A stretch of 64,000 nucleotides of DNA from Verrucomicrobiota bacterium (GCA_023399155.1 JAEWQP010000017.1:68397-132396), one strand, 5' to 3'. Positions 52,198 through 62,060 are shown, counted from the first letter of the stretch. Program-made: numbers and translations. Notes: generated by a model from the sequence alone, not told the origin.

Positions 52198-53094
52198 ATG
52201 ACACGTCCCGGGAAAGCCCTTCCGCGATTCCTCTCCACCCAGGTGGCCGACTCCCGGCGCTTCTATTTCGGCCCGCCGCCGAAGCGAGCCGAGGGGATCG
52301 CGGTCACCTGCGGCGGGTGGGAGCGGACGGCTTCCGACTACGAGATAAATCGATCGACGTTCAGGTACATGGCCCTCGAGTTCGTTGCCGGCGGCCGCGG
52401 AACACTCCGCATCGGCACAAACGAGAATCCGCTGACGCGCGGCGTCGTCTTCACGTATGGGCCCGGAATCGCGCACCGAATCACCACCGATTCTTCCGAC
52501 CGGCTATCCAAGTATTTCGTGGACCTCGCGGGCTCAAGCGCGCCAGCCGCCATGGCTGAGGCGGGCGTGAAACCCGGATCCTGCCACATGGTCGCGAATC
52601 CCACTGAGGTGCAGGCGGCGTTTGATCGCCTGCTCGAGGCCGGTCGTCGCGGCACGCCGACAGCGTCACGGCTCGCCGCGCTCCACGCGCAGGTTCTGCT
52701 GCTTGTTGTCTCGGACGTTCGTCTTCCGACCGGCGCGCGCGGCAAGCAATCGTGGGAAACGTTCCTCAGATCGCGGGAACACATCGAGAAGCATTGTGCG
52801 ACGCTGCGCACGGCCGAGGAAGCCGCGGCCGCCTGCCGTATCGCACCTGCGTATCTGTCCCGGCTGTTCCGTCGTTTCGCCGGGCAAACTCCTTATCGAT
52901 TCTTGATGCGCCTGAAGATGAACGAGGCCGCGACGCTGCTTGAGCGACAGGGAATGAACGTGAGCGAAACCGCCGAGGCGTTCGGCATGGATCCCTTCCA
53001 CTTCTCGCGCGCGTTCAAGCGCCTACACGGGCGTCCGCCCAGCGAGTTCATGACACATGGTGGGCCGTTCTCATCGCGAACCGGACGGTGTTAG
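52198..53094 (+). CDS. AraC-family transcriptional regulator
   Basis: Cytoplasmic regulator of 298 residues. The N-terminal ~140 residues look like a cupin-type ligand-binding domain (RFYFGPPPKRAEGIAVTCGGWERTASDYEINR ... GRGTLRIGTNENPLTRGVVFTYGPGIAHRI). The C-terminal ~90 hold two helix-turn-helix units (AAAACRIAPAYLSRLFRRFAGQTPYRFLMRLKMNEAATLL and SETAEAFGMDPFHFSRAFKRLHGRPPSEF). It is divergent from the fucose operon by 113 bases and is therefore its likely activator, sensing fucose or a pathway intermediate. It is convergent with GH2; the 136-base gap holds no strong terminator. Confidence 0.92.
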   Translation: MTRPGKALPRFLSTQVADSRRFYFGPPPKRAEGIAVTCGGWERTASDYEINRSTFRYMALEFVAGGRGTLRIGTNENPLTRGVVFTYGPGIAHRITTDSSDRLSKYFVDLAGSSAPAAMAEAGVKPGSCHMVANPTEVQAAFDRLLEAGRRGTPTASRLAALHAQVLLLVVSDVRLPTGARGKQSWETFLRSREHIEKHCATLRTAEEAAAACRIAPAYLSRLFRRFAGQTPYRFLMRLKMNEAATLLERQGMNVSETAEAFGMDPFHFSRAFKRLHGRPPSEFMTHGGPFSSRTGRC

Positions 53095-53230
53095 GGCGTG
53101 CCGGATACGGGCGTAAGCTTGGCGGAAGGCATTCCCGACGAGATGCCTGCTATGCGCCTTCGGTCGGGGCGGCTGAACCGATCGCAGGCATTGAACACCG
53201 CCCGCGCGAGTGCTCTCGAAACCAATCCGC

Positions 53231-55990
53231 TCACTTGCCGGTTTCTCCCGCCGCCGACCGAGGCTGGCCGCCAAGGGAGCGGATCTGTTCTACCGTGACC
53301 TCGGCTTCCGGCCTGAAATCCGTGCTCGCCGCATACGCCAGCAGGCTCGCACGCAGCTGCCGGCACACCGGGTCGAGCACCGCGGCGCCCAGGTCGATGC
53401 TCGTGACCAGGAGCCGCCCGGGCCCGACCCGCGCCTCGAATACGAGCGCAAGCTTCCGGTTGGTGAACCAGTCGTCGATCACCTGCACGATCGGCGTCAG
53501 ATCCCGAGGCAGGCCATCGAGGATCATCGCTGCGCCATGGGAAACCGGATACCACCACTGCCAGTTGCTCCATGAATCGGTGGGAAACGCCCGGAGCGCC
53601 GGGTGCGATGGCGAGCACAGCACGCCCAGAGTGTGCGGGGGCTGGCCGTTGGTCCAGGCGGTGTTCCAGAAAACGCTCGAGAAACCGAGACCGACGGGAC
53701 CCCGGCCAGGGTCCGGGGCGACCTGCAACGACGGTATCATCAACACAACGGCGTCGCCGGCCTGCAACCGTCTCACAGCCTCGGCGTCGAGCGCGTGGAC
53801 GACCGCGACGCCGTCCGGGACGGCCACGTTTACGTCATCAGCCGCCGGGAACACCCAGAGGTCCCAGTCGTTTTCGATTCCCTTCGCGTCCAGCGCCACG
53901 ACGAACCGATAGCGCGCGGGGGCCGCCAGGGTCGCAAGCGAGACGTCGACCCGACCCAGGCGCGTACCGGCCCCGATCGGGATTTGCGTCACGTCGAACG
54001 ACCCGCTCTGGACAGTCGAGCCATTGTCGCCGACAAGCTGCCATGTCGGGCGGACTGCCGCGAGCGACTCGGCGCCAAAATGCGCCACCTCGACGTCGAC
54101 CTGCAGGCGCTCGTCTGAGGTGAACACGCGCTTCGGCAGACGTGCCAGCGGGACCGTGCTGCTGCAGAATCGCCGAAACTCCGCCGGCGAGACATAGCCC
54201 TTCTCCTCCCAGAAGGCATCCAGCACGCCGACCAGCGCCGTCCCCTGCCCTGGAAAATCGCTCAGGCCGAGGAGCTGAAATCCCGCCATCTCCGGCGTCC
54301 GAAGGGCCGATTCGATCTCCTCCTTGTAGCAGGCCACCTGAAGTTTCCCGGAGGCGAGCAGGAAATCGCGGGCCTGCGCCGCGAGGCCGCTCCGCGCCAG
54401 GCTCGCCTCGAAGATCTCGAAGTTCCGCGGCTTGAGATAGCCGGCGTATTTCGGCATTTCGCACAAGTTTGGATACGCACACCATTGCCCGATCTCGTGA
54501 CTGACGACGGGAACCGGGCGCGCGCGGATGAAGTCGCGATAGTCCGTCCGCGTCTCGGGCGCACTTGCATTGATGCGCGAGCGCAGGCCTTCGCCCCAGT
54601 GCTGGATGCGCGGCTCCGGGCTGATGTGATAGTCGTTTTCCGGAAGCTCCGGCCAGCCCGCGCCACCCGAGTAAAGCTGCCGCGTATCCACGGCCCGCTG
54701 ACGCGTCACCCAGCCCGCAAGCCAGCGGGCGTGGTTGTCGCCACCGGGCTCGTTGCCCGCGCAGAGCATCACGAACGACGGATGGTTGCCGTAGCATCGC
54801 ACGATGCGCGCCGTCTCGGCGTCCGTCCATGCGTCGACTGGCTTTCCGTCGCCGAGCGTGGTGGACCAATTCGGCCACGACGCCACCTCCACCTGAAGAT
54901 AGAGACCTGCGCGATCCGCCGCGACAAACGCCGCTTCCGCCGGACACCAGGAATGAAACCGCACGTGGTTCAGACCGTGGTCCTTGATGACGGAGAAAAT
55001 CCGGTTCCACGCCTCGACGCCCATCGGCGGATGCCCGGTGCGGGGGTACGCTGCGCAATCCAGCGTGCCACGAAGGAAGAGTTTCCGGCCATTGATCTGG
55101 AGCTGCCGCCCGTCGGCCGCGGCTTCGCGAAATCCAAATTCCACTGACGTCGTCTCGCTGTTGTCGAGCGACGCGGTCAGCGTGTGCAGCGTCGGAGAGA
55201 ACTCGTCCCAAAGCCCCGACGACGGAGCCATGTCGATCACAGCGGAGAAAGTCCCTTCGGGTTTGACCGCGGCGCCGGCGCGCAGTGTCCCGATGGATAC
55301 ATGGACAGTCGAAGGCAACAACTGACCCTCCGCGTGTCCGAGGCGACCGCGGACCGTCACGCGGCGGCCGGCGACGACCGGAAAGACATCAAGCTCCTCT
55401 ATCCAGACCAGCGCCGTCGCCCGGAGCCGCACGTGGCCGACGATTCCGTTCCAATTGCCCTGGGTGTGATCCGAAACGCTGTGCGAGTTTTCGCCAACGT
55501 CGGGATCGAGGGTGTTGTCGACGGCGACGGAGATCACGTGTCGGCCCGCGTCCCTGCAAATGCCGAGATCGTAGTGGTGCGGGACCGAGAGAGAATCATT
55601 ACTCCCGATCCTCCGTCCATCCATCCAGACAGTCGTCGTCCAGTGAGGCCGCTCGAGTTCCAGCACGACACGGCGGCCGATCCAGGCCTCCGGGAAGGCA
55701 AAGGACCGCTCGTAGCGAGCCTCGCCGACGAAGTGCGTCTCGGGCTGCAGCCAGAACGGCACCTTGATGTTGCCCGCCTCGCGGTAGGGCGCGTACTCGT
55801 CAGCCGTGAAGTAGGAGCGGTCGAAGATTCCGCCCGTCCACGTCGTATCCACCGCGACACGCTCCCCCAGACGGCTGTGCTGCAGCGATCCCGGGATCTC
55901 GATCGGGTGCCGCTCGCCATCGAGCTCCACCGTCCACGCCCCGGAAAGGTCCAGGAAGCCAGAATCGGCTTCTTCGTGCGACGTGTTCAT
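53231..55990 (-). CDS. GH2 glycoside hydrolase (beta-galactosidase/beta-glucuronidase type)
   Basis: Retaining glycosidase of 919 residues with no signal peptide, so probably cytoplasmic. A jelly-roll sugar-binding domain (to about 190: FLDLSGAWTVELDGE, RRVVLELERPHWTTTVWMDGRRIGSNDSLSVPHHYDL), an Ig-like domain (195-290), then the TIM barrel with acid/base Glu414 in FVMLCAGNEPGGD and nucleophile Glu499 in VSHEIGQWC. About 300 C-terminal residues beyond the barrel form extra beta domains and a glutaminase-like region. NHVRFHSWCP replaces the more common RTSHYP motif, which suggests a non-lacZ subfamily. Its start overlaps the stop of the DUF5107-TPR gene as ATGA, so the two are translated together. 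Exact substrate unknown. Confidence 0.9.
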   Translation of the reverse strand: MNTSHEEADSGFLDLSGAWTVELDGERHPIEIPGSLQHSRLGERVAVDTTWTGGIFDRSYFTADEYAPYREAGNIKVPFWLQPETHFVGEARYERSFAFPEAWIGRRVVLELERPHWTTTVWMDGRRIGSNDSLSVPHHYDLGICRDAGRHVISVAVDNTLDPDVGENSHSVSDHTQGNWNGIVGHVRLRATALVWIEELDVFPVVAGRRVTVRGRLGHAEGQLLPSTVHVSIGTLRAGAAVKPEGTFSAVIDMAPSSGLWDEFSPTLHTLTASLDNSETTSVEFGFREAAADGRQLQINGRKLFLRGTLDCAAYPRTGHPPMGVEAWNRIFSVIKDHGLNHVRFHSWCPAEAAFVAADRAGLYLQVEVASWPNWSTTLGDGKPVDAWTDAETARIVRCYGNHPSFVMLCAGNEPGGDNHARWLAGWVTRQRAVDTRQLYSGGAGWPELPENDYHISPEPRIQHWGEGLRSRINASAPETRTDYRDFIRARPVPVVSHEIGQWCAYPNLCEMPKYAGYLKPRNFEIFEASLARSGLAAQARDFLLASGKLQVACYKEEIESALRTPEMAGFQLLGLSDFPGQGTALVGVLDAFWEEKGYVSPAEFRRFCSSTVPLARLPKRVFTSDERLQVDVEVAHFGAESLAAVRPTWQLVGDNGSTVQSGSFDVTQIPIGAGTRLGRVDVSLATLAAPARYRFVVALDAKGIENDWDLWVFPAADDVNVAVPDGVAVVHALDAEAVRRLQAGDAVVLMIPSLQVAPDPGRGPVGLGFSSVFWNTAWTNGQPPHTLGVLCSPSHPALRAFPTDSWSNWQWWYPVSHGAAMILDGLPRDLTPIVQVIDDWFTNRKLALVFEARVGPGRLLVTSIDLGAAVLDPVCRQLRASLLAYAASTDFRPEAEVTVEQIRSLGGQPRSAAGETGK

Positions 55991-58900
55991 GCGCCACGGG
56001 TCCTCGACGACCGCGCTCGGGCGGCACGGCTCGCGCGCCCGGATTGTTTCGCTGTTCGCTTCGCGGAGATGGCCGACTCGATCTCCGCGAGAAGATCCGC
56101 CGCCGTCGCGTCACTCGGATCCTGCGCCAGGACCTTCCGCACGTGCGCCCGAGCGGCCGCGACACGGCCCAGTCCGAACTCGCATTGCGCCCGGATGAGC
56201 AGCGCACGCATTTCCTGGCGTGCCTGGATGTCGTCCTCGAAGAGCAGCATGGTGGGCAACGACGTGGCGAAGTAATCGATCGTCGCCTTCGCTTTTCCGA
56301 GCTCCCGCGCGTAGGCGAGCGCCTCGCGGAACAGCTTCCGGGCGGCAGCGATGTTGCCGAGCTTTTCCCACGCGCGCGCAGCATAGTAGGTCATCTCAGA
56401 ATACGCCTTCACGCTCATGTCCTGGAAATCGCCTCGCGTCTTAGCGGCGCGACGCCAGCAGGCTTGCGCCGCCTCGGTGCGGCCGGCCGCGGCGTTCGCG
56501 ATGCCGAGCCAGAAGTCGACGTCGCTCTGATTCGCGAGCAGGTGCTTGGCTTCGCCCAGGTTCGGCGTCGGCTTCGACGCGGCCTCGAACTCCGCGATCG
56601 CCTCGTCGACGCGGCCCCGGCGCAGGGCGGCGCGCCCGCGCAGCAGATGCGTGCGCACGTACTGCCGCAGCACCTGTCCCTCGCCGCCCTCCCAGGGCTG
56701 GAAACGCCGCTCCTCCAGGACGCGAAGCGCCTCGTCGGTGCGTCTCGCCTGGTTCAGCAGGGCGACGAACTCCACCGAGGCGTCGTCCCGCGCCTCGACG
56801 AGGCGTCGCTTGCGTTCGAACTCGGCCAATCGCCGAGCCGTCGAGCGCCCGAGGCGTTTCCACAATTGGTCCTGCTCGTAGTGGAGACGCGGATCCTGCG
56901 GGTCGGCGGCGATGGCACGCCGGTAGGCACGCTCGGCCTTGGCGGGCGCGCCGGTGACATTGAAGTAGGCGATGCCCAGGTTTCGCCACACGATCGAAAA
57001 GTCCGTATCCACACTGGCACTCCTATCCCACATCGCGATCGCCTCCTGAAGGCGCCGCCGGTCGTAGAGAAGATTCCCAAGATAATAGAGCGCCCGCGCA
57101 TCGGTCGGGTCCTGCTCCACAGCGAAGCGCAGCACGATCATATCCTCCAGCCGCGCCGGGAAGCAGTAGTCGGGGCTCGCGTCCCGCCCACGACGCAAAG
57201 CCAGCCGCATTCGGCGCACGTCACCGAGCTGGTGATACAGGTGGGCGAGATGGTAGGCGACCAGCGGCGCGGTGCCGGAGAGCGGCTCGGGCCGGGCCTC
57301 CTGCAGGAGCGCGATGGCTTCGCCCGTGAGCCCCGCACGGGCGAAGTCGATGGCCAGATCGAGCCGCGTCTGCGTGTCGCAGGCGAGCGCGTGCCCCGAG
57401 AGGTGCCGCGCCCACCAGTCCAGCGGATCCAGGCGCAGACCGGCCTCCAGCCAGGCGTCGGCCTCGGCCTGCCGGCCCAGTTTCCTCAGCACGATCGCGC
57501 GAAGGTTCCGCGCCCGGAGGTTGTCCGTGTTGACGCGCAACGACCGGTCCAGGTGATCGAGCGCCTTCTCCCAGTCGCCCCGGCGACAGTCGATCTCCGC
57601 GAGGGCATGGTACCCGGCTGCTTGATACGCCTGGTTCCACACCGCCTTGTAGAACGCGGCGTACGCCTCGTCATGGCGTCCCTGGAACGATAATGCCAGG
57701 CCGAGATGGTAGTGGGCGTCGCCGTCCGCCGGGTTGGGATTGCGCGAGGTGAGCCGCGCGATCGCGGCGCGCAGGTGGGACTCCGCCTCGGCGAAGTTTC
57801 CCTGCCGGATCTGCCACGCGCCCAGGGCCTGGTTCGATCGCGCGTCGCCAGGATCCCGCCGCAGGGCCTCCTCCCAGTAGGACCTGGCGCTCCGCGTCGC
57901 GTGGCGATACTGCGCCAGATGCAGGCCGATGAGGTACAACTCGTCGCTGGAGGCCACCTGCGCGGGCGGTGGCGGTTCCGTCGCCGGCGCCGCGAGTTCC
58001 CCCGCGTTCCTCAAGTCCGGCGCGTAGGCGATGACCTCGCGTCCGGCAGCGTCGATCACCACCAGGTGCAGGTCCGTGAGCGCGGTCCGCGCCGGCAGCT
58101 TGAACGTCGTCGTGAAAGGATGATCGGGCGCGAGGTCAGCTTCCCAACTCCGCACCATCCGGTTTCCGTGCCGCACTTCGATGCGGTTCCGTCTCATCGA
58201 GCGCGTCACCGCCACGCCAACCGCGACGGCGCCGTCCCGCTTCGTGAAGGAGACGGCTGCCTCGAGATTCGCCGCCTGCGCCGGGCCGATCGCCTGGATC
58301 GGATACCAGAAGACACTCCAGGTCTTCGTCTCGCCCGGCTGGAGGAACGAGAAGTCCGGCTGGTTGTCCGTGTAGACGCCGAGCATCAGCTCGATGTAGG
58401 GCCCGCTCGAGTCCGTGAGGTTCCTGTCCCAGGCGTAGCCGAAGTCGTGGTTGCCCCAAGTCCATTGCTTCTTCCCGGGCGCGATGTGGTGGTTCGCGAC
58501 CTGCACCAAGCCCGCGCGTGCCTTGTGATCGTATCCGCCGGAAAAATCCTGCGTTGACCCGATGCACATGTACGATGTCGGGACCGGGATGTTCGCATAC
58601 CAGGAAAGGTCGTTGGGAGCGTACGCCGGGATTTCCTCGATCCGCCCGCCGGGCAGGCAGTGGGGCGGCACGAACTGCGAGGGAATCTCGTCCGACGGCA
58701 CCCCGCCGGATGCACGGCCCCGGTAGTCGACGCCGTAGTAGCGGTCGTCGCACAGCGGAAACCGGCTCATCGCCCGCTTGGCATGGTCGGCCACGCCGAC
58801 GACGTCCGGCGGGAAAAACGACTGGTAGCCCTCGTGCACGTGCGTGGCGACATTCGCCCACCACAAGAACGTCTGGACGAACGGGGTGCGGTTGTAGGCG

Positions 58901-59433
58901 CGCATCTTCACCTCGATGACCGCGCGGTCCGGGTGCAGGCACACGCCGTGCATTCCCTTCATCCGCTCCATCGGGTCGTGGTCGCCCAGCCACACGGTTC
59001 GGCTGCCGTCCGGGTGCTCCTCGATCTCCACGTCGACAGGCATGAAGGTGGCCGGACGATGATGCTGGGGCCAGTTGAACTCCACGCCTCCGGATATCCA
59101 CGGCCCGGCGAGGCCGACCAAGGCCGGCTTGATGACATCCTGGCGATAGAAGAACCGATACCCGTTGGTCTTGTCCTCCCCACTGTGGATGCGCCCGCCC
59201 AGTTCCGGGAGAATCACCACGCGGATGTAATCATTCTCGATCTGCACGGCGTCCCACGCCCGTTCACGTTTCTTATCAGAAATCCGGTTATAATAGGGAA
59301 GCGGGTACACGCGCCCGCTGCTCCCCTGGTAGACGCGGCGTTCGAGGAACATCGGGTTCCTGTCCGGCGGGAGCGGGTCGTAGGTGGGGATCAGGACCGG
59401 CTCTCGCCGGATGGTGACAGCGTGGGATGCCAT
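55987..59433 (-). CDS. DUF5107 domain protein with TPR repeats
   Basis: Large protein of 1148 residues without signal peptide. The first ~450 residues match the DUF5107 pattern: LERRVYQGSSGRVYPLPYYNRISDKK, IENDYIRVVILPELGGRIHSGEDKTNGYRFFYRQDVIKPALVGLAGPWISGGVEFNWPQHHRP, and a core rich in Trp and His (TFLWWANVATHVHEGYQSFFPPDV, WTWGNHDFGYAWDRNLTD). The LGGRI segment and beta-rich look recall galactose-mutarotase-like folds. From about 490 to the end run a dozen or more TPR units (ALGAWQIRQGNFAEAESHL ... ALYYLGNLLYDRRRLQEAIAMW). It is the middle gene of GH35 - DUF5107 - GH2, with 4 bases before it and ATGA overlap after it. The biochemical role is unknown; a sugar-binding or hydrolytic N-domain with a TPR scaffold is inference. 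Confidence 0.88.
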   Translation of the reverse strand: MASHAVTIRREPVLIPTYDPLPPDRNPMFLERRVYQGSSGRVYPLPYYNRISDKKRERAWDAVQIENDYIRVVILPELGGRIHSGEDKTNGYRFFYRQDVIKPALVGLAGPWISGGVEFNWPQHHRPATFMPVDVEIEEHPDGSRTVWLGDHDPMERMKGMHGVCLHPDRAVIEVKMRAYNRTPFVQTFLWWANVATHVHEGYQSFFPPDVVGVADHAKRAMSRFPLCDDRYYGVDYRGRASGGVPSDEIPSQFVPPHCLPGGRIEEIPAYAPNDLSWYANIPVPTSYMCIGSTQDFSGGYDHKARAGLVQVANHHIAPGKKQWTWGNHDFGYAWDRNLTDSSGPYIELMLGVYTDNQPDFSFLQPGETKTWSVFWYPIQAIGPAQAANLEAAVSFTKRDGAVAVGVAVTRSMRRNRIEVRHGNRMVRSWEADLAPDHPFTTTFKLPARTALTDLHLVVIDAAGREVIAYAPDLRNAGELAAPATEPPPPAQVASSDELYLIGLHLAQYRHATRSARSYWEEALRRDPGDARSNQALGAWQIRQGNFAEAESHLRAAIARLTSRNPNPADGDAHYHLGLALSFQGRHDEAYAAFYKAVWNQAYQAAGYHALAEIDCRRGDWEKALDHLDRSLRVNTDNLRARNLRAIVLRKLGRQAEADAWLEAGLRLDPLDWWARHLSGHALACDTQTRLDLAIDFARAGLTGEAIALLQEARPEPLSGTAPLVAYHLAHLYHQLGDVRRMRLALRRGRDASPDYCFPARLEDMIVLRFAVEQDPTDARALYYLGNLLYDRRRLQEAIAMWDRSASVDTDFSIVWRNLGIAYFNVTGAPAKAERAYRRAIAADPQDPRLHYEQDQLWKRLGRSTARRLAEFERKRRLVEARDDASVEFVALLNQARRTDEALRVLEERRFQPWEGGEGQVLRQYVRTHLLRGRAALRRGRVDEAIAEFEAASKPTPNLGEAKHLLANQSDVDFWLGIANAAAGRTEAAQACWRRAAKTRGDFQDMSVKAYSEMTYYAARAWEKLGNIAAARKLFREALAYARELGKAKATIDYFATSLPTMLLFEDDIQARQEMRALLIRAQCEFGLGRVAAARAHVRKVLAQDPSDATAADLLAEIESAISAKRTAKQSGRASRAARARSSRTRGA

Positions 59434-59437
59434 GGAA

Positions 59438-61960
59438 TCAGCGCGGGTTGCCGCCGGACGGCCGGGCAGCGGGATCCGGCAAGGCGCCCGGCATCGAAAG
59501 GATGGCCCTGTACTCGGGGATGAACTCGAGCTCGCTGACCTCGAGCCTGCTCTTCTCCCCGGGACCGAACGCGGGTCGTGCCTCCTCCGGCAGATCGTCG
59601 AGGTAGCTTGCGTCGGACCAGATGGGCTGGAACACGAAGACCATCTCGCGGCCCGGCAGCCGATCCTTGAACCAACCGAGCGCGATCTCCCACGGTCGGC
59701 CGGAGTAGAAGTGGTCGTCGACCAGCACGCCGTCGATAAAGGCCATGCCGGTGTCGCCCGTGTAGGTGACTCTCAGGTACACCTCGCCGAGGCCCTCCGG
59801 CACGGCACCGAATCGCGCGACATAGCGATTCGGTGCCACAGCGACCCACTCGGCTTCGATCTCGACCTCCGGAAAGTCCAGGCGATAGCCGACCATCGCC
59901 GCGAGCGGAGCCGGAAGTGGCGTCGGCGTCGCTCCCGAGACGCGGGGCGCCGCCTCGTCACCGCGCGGGTAGGTGAAGACATCCACGCGCGGCGATCCGG
60001 TCGAACGCAGCGTCACCTCGCTGCCGTCCACCGTGACCGTTGCCTCGGAGAACAGCAGGCGGCCGTCATCCAGGGGCACGGCCTGCCTCGCGAGCGCCGG
60101 CGTCACGACCGAGACTCGTTTGCCGTCGACGGTGAACGAGAAGCATCGGCCCGGCTCCCCGCGAACGACGAACCCGGAATCGTGCGCCGCAACAACACAG
60201 CCCTCGGGATCCTCGATCGTCCCGCAATCGAAGACCATTTCCGGCTCCAGACCGTCGATGGAGAAGAAGACAAAGTGCGTGCGGTCCTCCCGCCGCAGGA
60301 TCGTGAGGGGCTGGACCGTCGCGGCGCGCAGGGGCGTGCCGTCGAGATCGCAATTGATCGGCAGTATCGCGGCGCCTCCCTTGCGGAGCGTCATCGTGCC
60401 CTGGGACGGAATGGTAATCCGGCGCCGTCCGTCGTCCACTGACAGCTGCAGGCCGGTCAGGTCCTTCAGTTCGGCGTGGTCCTGGAAGTTTACGAGGAAC
60501 AGGAAACCGGAGCCATTCGCCGCGCGCGCGGCGAACCGCAGGGTTTCTGTATCCGTGGCGATGATGCCGGCGTTGGTCGGCGGGAGGATTGAGGGCAGCG
60601 GAGCCAGGCGATCCCCGTAGCTCTTCATAAACAGGTGCAGGGGACGCAGCTCGAAGTAGTGCCCCTTCGCGCGTCCATACTGCCCGATGGGCGCTTGGTA
60701 ATCGTAGTTCACCTTCGGCAGGCCGGAGGCGTCCTCATTGTAGTGCCGGTCGTCGAACGCGGGTGTCGCCCCGCCGTGGTACATGTAGTAGCCGATGCCG
60801 TTCGACCCGCTTCCGAGCATGCGCACGACCATCGGGGCGATGCTTTCCTCCGGAAAATACGGGCGACGCGCGTACGTCGGCGCGATTCCCGCGCCCATCT
60901 CGGCGGGCATGGACGGATACAACGAGGTGTCGAAGCTGACAGGCGCGTAGTCGGGATGCGCGCGGATGTCCTTGAAGAGATAAAACGGCGACGGAGCCGC
61001 ACGAGGCGTCCAGAATGGATACGCATACGCCGCCGTGACCGGGACCGACCCGCCCGGCACGATGGCGGCGTTGCCCCACCCCGTGGCCGTGTAGAGCGGC
61101 ACGTCCAGGCCGGACGCCTTCGCGATCCGCTTGAGATTCATCATGTGATCGCGGCCGTATCCACGGTTCTCGTTCATGGCATCGCTGATGCTGACGCCGT
61201 CATGCGTGACATCCCTGTCGCGCGCCGCGATCGTGCGCGTGATCGGAGCGCCCGCGTGGCGGATCTCCCACGGCGCGGCCGAGTGCTGGTATTCGTTCTC
61301 CAGTTGGATGCCGATGATCGGACCTCCGTCCTTGAAAAGGAGGCCCGTGACCTGCGAACCGATCGCCGCGTAGAGGCGCTCCACGCAGCGCAGGTAGCCT
61401 GCATCGTTCGAGCGGACTTCGAAGGGCTTGCCGTAGGTCCAGTCGGGAAGACCGCCGTTGCGGATCTCACCGTGGGCGAACGGACCCACGCGCAGAATCA
61501 AATGAAGCCCGACCGCGTCGACGAGTTGGACGAACCGGTGCAGGTCGAGCTGTCCCGACCAGTCGAACTCACCCTCGCGGCGCTCGTGCATATTCCAGAA
61601 CACGTAGGTCGCGACAACGTCCACGCCGCCCGCCTTGATCTTGCGCAACGCATCCTCCCAGCGTTCCGGCGGAAAGCGCGAGAAGTGAAACTCGCCGATC
61701 ACCGGCACGACCGGCCGACCGTCCTTCTCGATGAAGTGACTGGTGACCTCGAACGACCTTCCGTCGGCGCGCGTTCCACCCAGGTCGAGATGCCCTCGCT
61801 TCGGGGTCTCGGCCGCCGCCGAAATATCGATTGAGTAGATCGTCGGGGCGGCGGTCAGCGCCAGGCAGCTCACCGCGAGTGCGAACAAGCCGACCGACAC
61901 GCACCGCACGGCGACGGGACGCGGGCCGACTGACGTGATTCGTGACCAGGAAGCATGCAT
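59438..61960 (-). CDS. GH35 beta-galactosidase
   Basis: Exported retaining glycosidase of 840 residues. A membrane-signal segment (VRCVSVGLFALAVSCLALTAAP) is followed by PVVPVIGEFHFSRFPPERWEDALRKIKAGGVDVVATYVFWNMHERREGEFDWSG, the family signature. The acid/base is Glu223 in GIQLENEYQ and the nucleophile Glu354 in MPAEMGAG. Family members remove terminal beta-1,3/1,4/1,6-galactose from plant galactans and arabinogalactans. The C-terminal ~400 residues are beta domains with a jelly-roll end (GEVYLRVTYTGDTGMAFIDGVLVDDHFYSGRPWEIAL). The first gene of its operon; direct repeats lie 66-100 bases upstream and the AraC gene is divergent. Confidence 0.93.
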   Translation of the reverse strand: MHASWSRITSVGPRPVAVRCVSVGLFALAVSCLALTAAPTIYSIDISAAAETPKRGHLDLGGTRADGRSFEVTSHFIEKDGRPVVPVIGEFHFSRFPPERWEDALRKIKAGGVDVVATYVFWNMHERREGEFDWSGQLDLHRFVQLVDAVGLHLILRVGPFAHGEIRNGGLPDWTYGKPFEVRSNDAGYLRCVERLYAAIGSQVTGLLFKDGGPIIGIQLENEYQHSAAPWEIRHAGAPITRTIAARDRDVTHDGVSISDAMNENRGYGRDHMMNLKRIAKASGLDVPLYTATGWGNAAIVPGGSVPVTAAYAYPFWTPRAAPSPFYLFKDIRAHPDYAPVSFDTSLYPSMPAEMGAGIAPTYARRPYFPEESIAPMVVRMLGSGSNGIGYYMYHGGATPAFDDRHYNEDASGLPKVNYDYQAPIGQYGRAKGHYFELRPLHLFMKSYGDRLAPLPSILPPTNAGIIATDTETLRFAARAANGSGFLFLVNFQDHAELKDLTGLQLSVDDGRRRITIPSQGTMTLRKGGAAILPINCDLDGTPLRAATVQPLTILRREDRTHFVFFSIDGLEPEMVFDCGTIEDPEGCVVAAHDSGFVVRGEPGRCFSFTVDGKRVSVVTPALARQAVPLDDGRLLFSEATVTVDGSEVTLRSTGSPRVDVFTYPRGDEAAPRVSGATPTPLPAPLAAMVGYRLDFPEVEIEAEWVAVAPNRYVARFGAVPEGLGEVYLRVTYTGDTGMAFIDGVLVDDHFYSGRPWEIALGWFKDRLPGREMVFVFQPIWSDASYLDDLPEEARPAFGPGEKSRLEVSELEFIPEYRAILSMPGALPDPAARPSGGNPR

Positions 61961-62025
61961 ACAGCGCCAAGCAAGCTAGACTGCGATGATCAGGACGGTA
62001 GGATTCTACGATTTTCGCACACCCC

Positions 62026-62060
62026 GCGCAATGGATGTCCATCGCGCAAAGATGGACGTT
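62026..62060. promoter_or_regulatory. Candidate AraC-binding direct repeats and inverted repeat upstream of GH35
   Basis: GCGCAA occurs at 62026 and again at 62044, 18 bases apart, each followed by a similar ATGGA-type stretch (GCGCAATGGATG and GCGCAAAGATGG). In addition GCGCAATGGA (62026-62035) and TCCATCGCGC (62038-62047) are inverted repeats with one mismatch. Tandem half-sites in the same orientation are typical of AraC-family activators, and the site lies 65-100 bases upstream of the GH35 start. Confidence 0.5.

Noticed and set aside
53095..53230. Possible terminator between AraC and GH2
   Set aside because: The best pairing is a 5-bp GGCAT/ATGCC stem with a long loop and no T-run, too weak to call.
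56044..57693. Plus-strand frame of 549 codons opposite the TPR region
   Set aside because: Mirror of regular TPR codons on the other strand; low-complexity Arg/Leu/Glu composition and no start signal.
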